From: Neisseriaceae bacterium
Lineage (GTDB): Bacteria > Pseudomonadota > Gammaproteobacteria > Burkholderiales > UBA11063
Assembly: GCA_947470205.1 (NCBI GenBank)
Contig: CANISK010000013.1
Location: 1 to 14,773, forward strand
Length of the DNA: 14,773 nucleotides
Direction of reading: 5' to 3'
Made by a program: the position numbers and the translations under genes. This document shows positions 7,540 to 14,773 of this stretch, in pieces; the first letter of the stretch is position 1, and every line of letters begins with the position of its first letter. Below the pieces are notes generated by a model. The model saw only the letters and a list, made by a program, of their open reading frames with translations, did not search any database and was not told the DNA's origin.

Positions 7540-8898
7540 ATGAAAAAAAATTTAAATTTCATGGCACTAGTATTTTTATTTTTTGGATGGGGATTTATTA
7601 CAGTTTTAAATGACCTACTCACGCCAATTTTAAAATCCGCCTTTATGCTTAGTTATTTTGAGGCAAACTTTGTCTCATTTGCATTTTTTATTGCTTATTT
7701 TATTGGCGGATTATTATATTTTATTTCAAATATAATTGGGATTAAATTTTTTACCAATTTAGGCTACAGAGGACTTATTTTACTGGGGCTCAAATTATCT
7801 GGTTTTGGTTGTCTTGTTTTTGTGGGTGCTACAATTTTTAAAAGCTATTTAATATTTTTATTAGGGCTGTTTTCCATTGGCTTTGGTTTTATGTTTATTC
7901 AGATTGCCGCCAATCCATTGGTATTAATATCTGGAGATGCAAATACAGGAGCAGCGAGACTTAATATTGCACAGGGGTTTAATTCATTGGCAACCACGTT
8001 AGCGCCAATTATAGGTGCGATAGTGTTTTACAACATGCTTCATGTGGAATCAAATTACTCAGCACTCAAATATCCATACTTTATATTTAGTATCTGCTTT
8101 TTTGCATTAGCCTATTTTGTAGTTAAATTTTTGACTACCGACCAAACAAGCATTACCATCAGTGCCACAAATAAACCATATGCATTAAACCATTTAAATC
8201 TTCTTTTTGGAGCGATTGCAATCTTTTTCTATGTAGGTTCTGAGGTTGGTATTGGTGCAAATTTTATTGCTTTGGTTAAATCTGGCAAAATAATTCAAGC
8301 ATCAGGAAATGTTGCAAGTGAATTACTTGCATTTTATTGGGGTGGGGCAATGATTGGTAGATTTTTAGGGGGTATTGCATTAAATAACAAATATAAAACG
8401 TCAACCAAGCTAATTTATATGATACTCACAGCGGTTGCTCTTACTATTTTAATTTTACAAATTAGCCAAAGTAATGTCAATTTAAAATATTATATTTTAC
8501 ACGAAATTTTAGCGATCGTTATACTATTGTTTGCTAAAAATTCTCGCCGCACTTTATTATTATTTGCATTTGTAAATATTATCAATTTGATAATTGGTAT
8601 CCATCTTGGAAATCACCTATTTGCAATTTGGTCAATCATCTCAATCGGAATATTTAATTCAATAATGTGGCCAAACATATTTGATCTAGCGATAGATGGA
8701 TTAGGTGAATATAAAGAACAAGGCTCCTCATTGCTAATTATGATGATATTAGGTGGAGCGATAATGCCAATATTACAAGGGCACATTGCAGATAAATTTG
8801 ATATATTAACATCATATTATGTGCCAATTATTGGTTACGTATATATTTTATTATACAGTATATTTTATAGCAAAAAAACTATAAAATTGATCAATTAA
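7540..8898 (+). CDS. MFS sugar transporter, FucP/GluP family
   Basis: A 452-residue, 12-helix inner-membrane transporter of the fucose:proton symporter family, which includes FucP (fucose), GluP (glucose/galactose) and NagP (N-acetylglucosamine). Signatures include FFGWGFITVLNDLLTP (helix 1), SYFEANFVSFAFFIAYF, AANPLVLISG, RLNIAQGFNSLATTLAP, FFYVGSEVGIGANF at the start of the second half, YWGGAMIGRFLGG, and SIMWPNIFDLAIDGLG followed by LGGAIMPILQGHIAD. AAGGATAAAG just before the ATG is a good ribosome binding site. It lies 11 nt after acs and 34 nt before glmS, so all three are probably cotranscribed. The substrate cannot be read from the sequence. Proximity to glmS and nagB favours a hexose or GlcNAc, which would need a kinase not encoded here. 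Confidence 0.9.
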   Translation: MKKNLNFMALVFLFFGWGFITVLNDLLTPILKSAFMLSYFEANFVSFAFFIAYFIGGLLYFISNIIGIKFFTNLGYRGLILLGLKLSGFGCLVFVGATIFKSYLIFLLGLFSIGFGFMFIQIAANPLVLISGDANTGAARLNIAQGFNSLATTLAPIIGAIVFYNMLHVESNYSALKYPYFIFSICFFALAYFVVKFLTTDQTSITISATNKPYALNHLNLLFGAIAIFFYVGSEVGIGANFIALVKSGKIIQASGNVASELLAFYWGGAMIGRFLGGIALNNKYKTSTKLIYMILTAVALTILILQISQSNVNLKYYILHEILAIVILLFAKNSRRTLLLFAFVNIINLIIGIHLGNHLFAIWSIISIGIFNSIMWPNIFDLAIDGLGEYKEQGSSLLIMMILGGAIMPILQGHIADKFDILTSYYVPIIGYVYILLYSIFYSKKTIKLIN

Positions 8899-8932
8899 TC
8901 AAAATTAATTCATACGAGGAGGCAAGATAAAT

Positions 8933-10771
8933 ATGTGTGGAATAGTAGGTGGAGTTAGTGAAAGAAACGTGGTATCAGTTATCCTAGAAGGTCTCCATAG
9001 ACTGGAATATCGCGGGTATGATTCAGTTGGAATAGCTGTTATTGATGAGACACAAAATCTCATCAGAATGCGTTCGGTTAATCGGGTGACAACCCTCATG
9101 GAAGACTGCAAGTCCCATAATTTTAAGGGTAATATAGGCATAGGTCATACCAGATGGGCAACTCATGGGGGAGTTACAAAGCACAATGCACATCCGCACT
9201 TTTCTCATAATACCGTAGCGGTAGTGCATAATGGGATTATAGAAAACTATTCACAAAAAAAAATTGAATTAAAGGCGTTGGGCTATGAATTTGTATCAGA
9301 AACTGATACTGAGGTGATAGCGCATCTTGTTCATTTTCATCATATAAAAAAGCATAAAAGTTTACTACAATCAATACAAGATATTACAAAAGAGCTAGTT
9401 GGTGGATATGCATTGGGAGTAATCAGTCAAACCAGCCCCAATGAAATTATCTGTATCAGTAATAAAGCACCATTAACACTCGGGGTGGGTATTAATGAGA
9501 TGTATTTCGCATCAGATGTAATGGCATTATTGCCTGTAACCAATAAAATAATCCATTTGGAAGATGGCGATATCGCGGTACTTAAATTAAACGAATATAG
9601 TATATATAATCACACTGGAGAAAAAATAAAGAGGTCTCCCGTTACAAGCTCCTTGTCTGCACTTGGCGCTGAGCTTGGTAAGTATAGACACTTTATGCAA
9701 AAAGAAATCTTTGAGCAACCACTTGCAATATCAGATACATTGCAGTATCTAGGCACCACATTTGATGCAGATAAATTTGGTGCAAAAGCCATTGACATAT
9801 TCAAACAAATTAACTGTATTCAAATTATCGCTTGTGGTACGAGCTATAATGCTGGTATGGTTGCCAAATATTGGTTTGAAGAGATAGTCAATTTCCCGTG
9901 TAGTGTAGATATCGCAAGTGAGTATAGATATAAAAACGTGATTGTGAACCATAATCAGTTATTTATATTTATTTCACAATCTGGAGAAACCGCAGATACA
10001 TTAGCATGCATTAAGCATATCCATGAATTAAATTTACATAATACATTAGCAATTTGCAATGTGGCAGAAAGTAGCATTACAAGACTATCTACCTTGAATA
10101 TAATCACAAAAGCAGGGGTGGAGATAGGTGTTGCATCCACTAAAGCATTTTCCACACAGCTTATCACATTACTTTATTTATCTTGTACGTTAGCCAAAAT
10201 ACATAATAAACTTTCAAAAGACACAGAAGAAGAATTAGTAAACCAATTTAACACCCTACCAGCAATTATCACAAAAACTTTATCTATTGAAACTGAAATG
10301 AAACGCATCGCACAAGATCTAAAACACAAAGAACATTTGTTGTTGATTGGGAGAAATGTGATGTACCCAATTGCCCTTGAAGGTGCGCTCAAAATTAAAG
10401 AGATATCATACATACATGCAGAAAGTTATGCATCTGGCGAATTAAAACACGGCCCACTGTCTCTTATAGATAAAAATATGCCAATAATATGCCTTGCACC
10501 ATCAAAGATTTTATACGATAAAACCATGTCAAATATTGAGGAAGTATTGGCAAGACATGGAATAGTCTACATTTTAACGGATAACCCTACACATAATTTA
10601 CCAGATTGTCATATGAATACGGTTATAGATATACCAAGTAACACCTCAAAATATTTATTACCCATTATATACGTAGTACCACTTCAACTACTTGCCTATC
10701 ACACAGCGCTTGCTAAAGGCACAGATGTGGACAAACCAAGAAATTTAGCAAAGAGTGTGACTGTTGAGTAA
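8933..10771 (+). CDS. glmS: Glutamine--fructose-6-phosphate aminotransferase (isomerizing)
   Basis: Makes glucosamine-6-phosphate from fructose-6-phosphate and glutamine, the entry step to UDP-GlcNAc, peptidoglycan and LPS. Full length at 612 residues (E. coli: 609). The N-terminal glutaminase domain (about 1-240) has Cys2, which becomes the N-terminal nucleophile after Met removal, HTRWATHG (72-79), Asn100-Gly101 in HNGIIENY, and Asp125. Two SIS sugar-isomerase domains follow: CGTSYNAG (301-308) and SQSGETADT (348-356), then ALKIKEIS with Glu490 and GELKHGPL with His506. The C-tail RNLAKSVTVE with Lys607 is intact. GAGGAGG at 8916-8922 is a strong ribosome binding site. The upstream gap is 34 nt, too short for a Gram-positive-type glmS ribozyme. 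Opposes NagB, encoded about 6 kb upstream. Confidence 0.98.
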   Translation: MCGIVGGVSERNVVSVILEGLHRLEYRGYDSVGIAVIDETQNLIRMRSVNRVTTLMEDCKSHNFKGNIGIGHTRWATHGGVTKHNAHPHFSHNTVAVVHNGIIENYSQKKIELKALGYEFVSETDTEVIAHLVHFHHIKKHKSLLQSIQDITKELVGGYALGVISQTSPNEIICISNKAPLTLGVGINEMYFASDVMALLPVTNKIIHLEDGDIAVLKLNEYSIYNHTGEKIKRSPVTSSLSALGAELGKYRHFMQKEIFEQPLAISDTLQYLGTTFDADKFGAKAIDIFKQINCIQIIACGTSYNAGMVAKYWFEEIVNFPCSVDIASEYRYKNVIVNHNQLFIFISQSGETADTLACIKHIHELNLHNTLAICNVAESSITRLSTLNIITKAGVEIGVASTKAFSTQLITLLYLSCTLAKIHNKLSKDTEEELVNQFNTLPAIITKTLSIETEMKRIAQDLKHKEHLLLIGRNVMYPIALEGALKIKEISYIHAESYASGELKHGPLSLIDKNMPIICLAPSKILYDKTMSNIEEVLARHGIVYILTDNPTHNLPDCHMNTVIDIPSNTSKYLLPIIYVVPLQLLAYHTALAKGTDVDKPRNLAKSVTVE

Positions 10772-10840
10772 AAATCACTCTGTATGGTCTCATTTAATGT
10801 TAAAATCACACCTATAAACGCTAGTTCGACATTAATAAAC

Positions 10841-10964
10841 TGTCATCCCCTAAGCCGGCAATTGTCATTCCCGCGTAGGCTCTTGTCATTCCCGCGTAGG
10901 CTCTTGTCATTCCCGCGTAGGCTCTTGTCATTCCCGCGTAGGCTCTTGTCATTCCCGCGTAGGC
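10841..10964. repeat. 21-nt tandem repeat (four full copies plus a partial)
   Basis: Units beginning TTGTCATTCCCGCGTAGGC start at 10862, 10883, 10904, 10925 and 10946. The first four are identical 21-mers, each ending TC; the fifth stops after GGC at 10964 and runs into the hairpin downstream. A diverged 22-nt relative beginning TGTCATCCCC lies at 10841-10862. Each unit is the left half of the REP-like hairpin that follows, so the array looks like expansion of one half of a palindrome by slippage or unequal exchange. It lies between glmS and aceE and is GC-richer than its surroundings. Identical copies imply recent expansion and probable copy-number variation between strains. Confidence 0.95.
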
Positions 10965-10998
10965 GGGAATCCAGTTAAAACAATGAGAGCATGGATTC
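10951..10998. repeat. REP-like hairpin with degenerate second arm
   Basis: ATTCCCGCGTAGGCGGGAAT (10951-10970) is a perfect palindrome with an 8-bp GC-rich stem and a 4-nt loop. GAATCCA (10967-10973) is matched by TGGATTC (10992-10998) across an 18-nt spacer. Widespread proteobacterial repeats of this kind have two such hairpin arms; here the right arm appears to have decayed. It may end glmS transcripts, though no T-run follows, so it is not a typical intrinsic terminator. Confidence 0.75.
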
Positions 10999-11045
10999 GA
11001 GATTATGAAAGATATCTAGCATAAAAAAATATTTTGGGGATTTAA

Positions 11046-13724
11046 ATGAATAACCAACCAACAATAGATGCATTACAAATAAAAGAGTGGGAAGAATCTA
11101 TAGATAATGTAATAGATTATAACGGTGTAGATACCGCTCGTTTTATTATTAACCGTATTGCAGATCGTGTACGTGAAACCACTGGGGAGCGAATTTTTAA
11201 CGAAACAAACACAGATTACATCAACACCATTCCAGTAGAAAAAGAACACGTCTACCCAGGTGATAAAATGTTGGAAGCAAAGCTCCAAGCGATGATCCGT
11301 TGGAATGCAACTGCAATGGTGTTAAAAGCAAATAAGATTAGTAGTGAGCTAGGTGGTCATATCGCATCTTATGCTTCTTCATCTTCATTGTATGAGGTTG
11401 GATTTAATCATTTTTGGAAAGCGCCAGATGAATCCTCCCATGGAGACATGGTATTTTTTCAAGGGCACTCATCTCCGGGTATTTATGCGAGAAGTTTTCT
11501 TGAGGGTAGGTTGTCTGAGGATGAGCTCATAAACTTTCGTCAAGAGGCATATAAAAAAGGTTTATCATCATATCCTCACCCTTGGCTTATGCCAAACTAT
11601 TGGCAAGTGCCGACTGTATCTATGGGACTTGGTCCTTTAATGGCAATATATCAAGCACGGTTTATGAAATATATGGGAGATAGAAATCTTGCCGATATTA
11701 CTCACCGTAAAGTCTGGTGTTTTGTGGGTGATGGTGAAACCTCAGAACCAGAAACGCTTGGCAATATTCATATCGCATCGAGAGAGGCATTAGATAACCT
11801 CATATTTGTGATAAATTGCAATTTACAACGCCTAGACGGGCCAGTAAATGGTAACGGTAAAATCATTCAAGAAATGGAAGGGTTATTTGCTGGGGCAGGC
11901 TGGAAAGTAATCAAAGTTATTTGGGGTAGTGGCTGGGATAGACTTTTATTAAAAGATAAAACTGGTAAACTTAAACAACTAATGATGGAAACGGTAGACG
12001 GTGAGTATCAAACTTATCGGGCGAAAGATGGAAAGTTTATCCGTGAAAACTTTTTTGGTAAATTTCAAGAAACTAGAGCTTTAGTTCAAGATATGACTGA
12101 TGAAGATATATGGAGACTAACACGCGGTGGGCATGATATAGATAAAATATATTCCGCATATTATGAGGCGGTGAATAATCCACAAAAAAAACCAGTGGTG
12201 ATTTTAGCCAAAACAATCAAAGGGTATGGCATGACTGGTGAAGGTGAGTCGCAAAATGTCGCCCATCAACAAAAGAAGCTCTCAAAAGAGGCATTGCTTA
12301 AAATTTGTAATAAATTTGATATCCCACTTGCAAATGAAGAATTAGACGAATTGCCATTTTTAAAACCCAAAAAAGACAGTAAAGAATATGAATATTTACA
12401 TAGCATGCGAGAGAAACTCGGTGGATATTACCCAGTAAGAAAACCAATTACAAGCCACATCCAGCTACCACCGCTTAATGCATTTGAGAGCTTACTAAAA
12501 GACACCAAAGAACGAGAGCTATCAACCACCATGATATTTGTTCGTATGTTAAATATCCTGCTTAAAGATAAAGAAATCGGGAAAATAATTGTACCAATAG
12601 TTCCAGATGAGTCTCGTACTTTTGGTATGGAGGGGATGTTTAGGCAACTTGGCATATGGTCTCATGTAGGACAAAAATATATCCCAGAAGATGCAGGGCA
12701 GCTGATGTTTTACAAAGAAGACGTCCATGGTCAAATCTTTCAAGAAGGTATAAATGAGGCAGGAGCTATGTCCACATGGATTGCATCTGCTACAAGTTAT
12801 GCTAATCACGGAGTGGTAACCATTCCATTTTATATTTATTACTCTATGTTTGGTTTTCAACGAATCGGAGACTTAGCATGGGCAGCAGGAGATATGCGTT
12901 CCCGCGGCTTTCTAATTGGCGCTACATCAGGACGCACGACATTAAATGGTGAAGGTTTGCAGCATGAAGATGGGCATAGCCACATACAAGCCGGTCTCAT
13001 CCCAAATTGTAAAAGCTATGACCCATCATTCTCATATGAATTGGTGATCATAATAAGGCATGGTTTACATGAAATGTACGTAGAAAATAAAGACACATTT
13101 TATTATGTAACTGTAATGAATGAAAACTATTCACACCCAGCGATGCCGGCGGAAGTGGAGCTTGACATTATAAAAGGTTGTTATTTATTTAAAACATTTG
13201 ATTCCATAGCACAATCAAAAAATACCTTAAAAGTAAATTTGCTTGGTAGTGGTACAATAATGCGTGAAGTTATAAAAGCTGGTGAAATATTATCCACCAA
13301 ATTCAACATAGAAGTAAACATATTTGGAGTAACATCGTTTAACGAAATCTATCGAGATGGGATAAGTGTTACTCGTTACAACACACTAAATGCTACCAAA
13401 AAACCACAAATACCGTTTGTCACTAAAAAGCTATCCAAGACACAAGCAACGCTCACGGTGGCTGCTACAGATTACATCAGAAATTATGCAAATCAAATCA
13501 GAGAATATGTTCCACATGATTACATAACCCTTGGCACAGATGGTTTTGGTCGCTCAGACTATAGGGCAACCCTCAGAGACTTTTTTGAAGTAAATAGCAA
13601 ATATATCGTGATATCAACTTTATATGGTCTATTAAAACAAAAACAAATCCCCGCAAGTGTTTATGAAGCCGCCATCAAAGAATACGAAATCGATACACAC
13701 AAACCAAACCCTTGGGAAGTTTAG
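11046..13724 (+). CDS. aceE: Pyruvate dehydrogenase E1 component, homodimeric type
   Basis: Thiamine-diphosphate enzyme that decarboxylates pyruvate and passes the acetyl group to the lipoyl domain of E2, committing pyruvate to acetyl-CoA. It has 892 residues (E. coli AceE: 887) and aligns from end to end from memory. The ThDP/Mg motif is G228-D229-G230-E231 through INCN (Asn257, Asn259). His407 in NVAHQQKK and Glu571 in QEGINEAGA match the E. coli active-site His407 and Glu571. SGRTTLNGEGLQHEDGHSHI and LGTDGFGRSDYR are also conserved. GGGGA at 11036-11040, 5 nt before the ATG, is a good ribosome binding site. Unusually, neither aceF nor lpd follows; a repeat and an opposing gene come next. 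It is separated from glmS by 274 nt and probably has its own promoter, which I could not identify. Confidence 0.98.
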   Translation: MNNQPTIDALQIKEWEESIDNVIDYNGVDTARFIINRIADRVRETTGERIFNETNTDYINTIPVEKEHVYPGDKMLEAKLQAMIRWNATAMVLKANKISSELGGHIASYASSSSLYEVGFNHFWKAPDESSHGDMVFFQGHSSPGIYARSFLEGRLSEDELINFRQEAYKKGLSSYPHPWLMPNYWQVPTVSMGLGPLMAIYQARFMKYMGDRNLADITHRKVWCFVGDGETSEPETLGNIHIASREALDNLIFVINCNLQRLDGPVNGNGKIIQEMEGLFAGAGWKVIKVIWGSGWDRLLLKDKTGKLKQLMMETVDGEYQTYRAKDGKFIRENFFGKFQETRALVQDMTDEDIWRLTRGGHDIDKIYSAYYEAVNNPQKKPVVILAKTIKGYGMTGEGESQNVAHQQKKLSKEALLKICNKFDIPLANEELDELPFLKPKKDSKEYEYLHSMREKLGGYYPVRKPITSHIQLPPLNAFESLLKDTKERELSTTMIFVRMLNILLKDKEIGKIIVPIVPDESRTFGMEGMFRQLGIWSHVGQKYIPEDAGQLMFYKEDVHGQIFQEGINEAGAMSTWIASATSYANHGVVTIPFYIYYSMFGFQRIGDLAWAAGDMRSRGFLIGATSGRTTLNGEGLQHEDGHSHIQAGLIPNCKSYDPSFSYELVIIIRHGLHEMYVENKDTFYYVTVMNENYSHPAMPAEVELDIIKGCYLFKTFDSIAQSKNTLKVNLLGSGTIMREVIKAGEILSTKFNIEVNIFGVTSFNEIYRDGISVTRYNTLNATKKPQIPFVTKKLSKTQATLTVAATDYIRNYANQIREYVPHDYITLGTDGFGRSDYRATLRDFFEVNSKYIVISTLYGLLKQKQIPASVYEAAIKEYEIDTHKPNPWEV

Positions 13725-13740
13725 TTTTAGATTACAAGCA

Positions 13741-13863
13741 CAGTCATTGCGAGGCTTGTTTACAAGCCGTGGCAATCCCACACGCAATAAAGTGCAACAT
13801 TTAACACGAAACATCAATCATTGAGATTGCCACACCCTGATAAATCAGGGTTCGCAATGACTG
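13741..13863. repeat. 123-nt palindromic cruciform element, copy 2
   Basis: Same ends and orientation as the copy at 5378-5503: CAGTCATTGCGA (13741-13752), GTGGCAATCCCA (13769-13780), TGAGATTGCCAC (13822-13833) and TCGCAATGACTG (13852-13863). The central part, including ACGCAATAA and CAATCATTGAG, is also shared. The side hairpins differ: the left is GGCTTGTTTACAAGCC, while the right is ACCCTGATAAATCAGGGT, the hairpin type found in the left arm of copy 1. It lies between the convergent aceE and right-end genes, where it could act as a bidirectional transcript barrier. Confidence 0.93.
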
Positions 13864-13936
13864 TGTTTGATGGTTTTTATATCAAAATACTTATGTATAA
13901 CGATATGAACTTGATTGGGAATCCATGTTCCTCTTC

Positions 13937-14773
13937 TTATTTTTTAGAAGGATACACTATTTGTGACGTTCCAAATCTTTGCAATATTTTACCTGTATCA
14001 TAAAAATTTTGCTTTTTATTTGCAGTTGGTATCTTTTTTTGTAATTTATTATTTGTTGATAAGTGTGTGTTTTGAGGCAGATTTTTTATATCATTATTTA
14101 AGTCGTCGAATTTACTCAATTTCAATTTTGTTTGTACATCCTGATGTTCTTGCATCAAGTTTGGAAAATCCAATTGTTTATCATATACAGGAATAGCGCG
14201 CTTATCATCCTGAAGCCTTGCTTTTAATGTTGTGTTGTTATCTTTCATTGGCGATATTGTATTATTAAATGGTTTGCATGTTGAATAATCGCCATGTCTT
14301 ATTTTTATCATTTGTCGATTACAAAAATTGGTCTTATGTTTTTGCGCTTCCTCTTGTGGAATTTCTTTGAATCCCTTATCATTGGGTTTTTTATCATTAA
14401 GTTTTGGTGTTATTGAAGCATTGTTTGTATTTTGTGATTTTGGTTCTTGTGGATTTGTTCTTAACGGTTGTGGATGATTAGATGGAGTAGTGTCTGATTT
14501 TGGAGTGTTGAATAAATTGCGTTTTTGTTGTTGCGGTTGATTTATTGGGGATTCATTTTTTTTGAGATATTTTTGTAAAGCTTCTATTTTATTGGCACTA
14601 TCACTTGTAAATAAAGTATTCGTAATTCCTCCTTGTTGAATCTTAAGCTCGTTAAATATTGGATGATTATCTATTAAAGTATTTAAAATTGTGCGATATT
14701 CCCAATCTGTCAATTTAATATTTTCATTTCCACCTTGAGCTTTTGTAATCAATCTTTTTAGATCAGCTCCCAT
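13937..14773 (-). CDS. Hypothetical Q/N/K-rich protein, start at or beyond the window edge
   Basis: A 278-codon minus-strand frame ends with TAA at 13939-13937. Its first codon in view is the ATG at 14773-14771, exactly at the edge, so the true start may lie further out. I do not recognise the protein. Residues 1-70 (MGADLKRLITKAQGG..., DWEYRTILNTLIDNHPIF, a helix ending LQKYLKK) look folded. From about residue 72 to the end it is rich in N, Q, K, P, S and T, with few hydrophobics, and is likely disordered. There is no signal peptide or membrane segment. In composition it resembles the Q/N-rich protein at the left edge, also on the minus strand, but I saw no shared motif. It converges on aceE across a repeat element. 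A host-directed or surface-associated role is speculation. Confidence 0.75.
   Translation of the reverse strand: MGADLKRLITKAQGGNENIKLTDWEYRTILNTLIDNHPIFNELKIQQGGITNTLFTSDSANKIEALQKYLKKNESPINQPQQQKRNLFNTPKSDTTPSNHPQPLRTNPQEPKSQNTNNASITPKLNDKKPNDKGFKEIPQEEAQKHKTNFCNRQMIKIRHGDYSTCKPFNNTISPMKDNNTTLKARLQDDKRAIPVYDKQLDFPNLMQEHQDVQTKLKLSKFDDLNNDIKNLPQNTHLSTNNKLQKKIPTANKKQNFYDTGKILQRFGTSQIVYPSKK

Noticed and set aside
8899..8932. glmS ribozyme or other leader riboswitch before glmS
   Set aside because: Only 34 nt separate the transporter stop from the glmS start, which is too short, and the ribozyme is typical of Gram-positive bacteria.
10841..10964. Possible CRISPR array
   Set aside because: The units are directly adjacent, with no unique spacers between them, and no cas gene is present.
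10784..10978. Open frame of 64 codons encoding repeated LSFPRRL units
   Set aside because: It is just the 21-nt tandem repeat read in one frame; the unit length is a multiple of three, so the frame stays open by arithmetic. There is no clear ribosome binding site or non-repetitive domain.
13864..13936. Intrinsic terminator between aceE and the right-end gene
   Set aside because: No GC-rich stem followed by a T-run is visible here; the preceding palindromic element is the only strong structure and it lacks a T-tract.

Overview
This AT-rich window encodes proteobacterial central metabolism. AceE is the long single-chain (homodimeric) E1 type, and NagB, GlmS and Acs read much like their enterobacterial counterparts. 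That argues for a gammaproteobacterium (a betaproteobacterium is possible) and against Rickettsiales, which normally carry the two-subunit PdhA/PdhB enzyme. Low GC, glutamine/asparagine-rich orphan proteins and several families of palindromic intergenic repeats suggest a host-associated organism. This placement is inference from remembered family sequences; no search was run.

Layout. (1) 1-1843, minus strand: a large open reading frame that runs off the left edge, encoding an unrecognised Q/N-rich protein of at least 614 residues. (2) 1844-2054: divergent spacer with a plausible promoter for the rightward genes. (3) 2055-5313, plus strand: nagB, a HEPN/MNT toxin-antitoxin pair of the HepT-MntA (type VII) kind, and an SbtA-family bicarbonate transporter, all closely spaced. 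(4) 5314-5542: spacer holding a 126-nt cruciform-type element. (5) 5543-10771: acs, a sugar transporter of the FucP/GluP family of the MFS, and glmS, with gaps of 11 and 34 nt, probably one transcription unit. (6) 10772-11045: spacer with a 21-nt tandem repeat and a REP-like hairpin. (7) 11046-13724: aceE, without aceF or lpd after it. (8) 13725-13936: spacer with a second copy of the cruciform element, in the same orientation as the first. (9) 13937-14773, minus strand: another Q/N/K-rich, apparently disordered protein reaching the right edge. No spacer exceeds 300 nt. I saw no tRNA, rRNA, CRISPR array or transposase gene.

Functionally, nagB, the sugar transporter and glmS meet at glucosamine-6-phosphate: GlmS makes it from fructose-6-phosphate and NagB returns it. 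AceE and Acs both feed acetyl-CoA, from pyruvate and acetate. SbtA may import bicarbonate for carboxylation reactions. The most unusual locus is the HEPN/MNT pair. The toxin carries an exact Rx4HxY motif and the nucleotidyltransferase an exact GSx10DxD motif, but the nucleotidyltransferase is about 200 residues longer than a minimal MNT protein and its C-terminal half looks like a second, AbiU2-like HEPN domain with its own R-x5-H motif. A tripartite HEPN + MNT-HEPN module of this kind is the best candidate here for something not well described.
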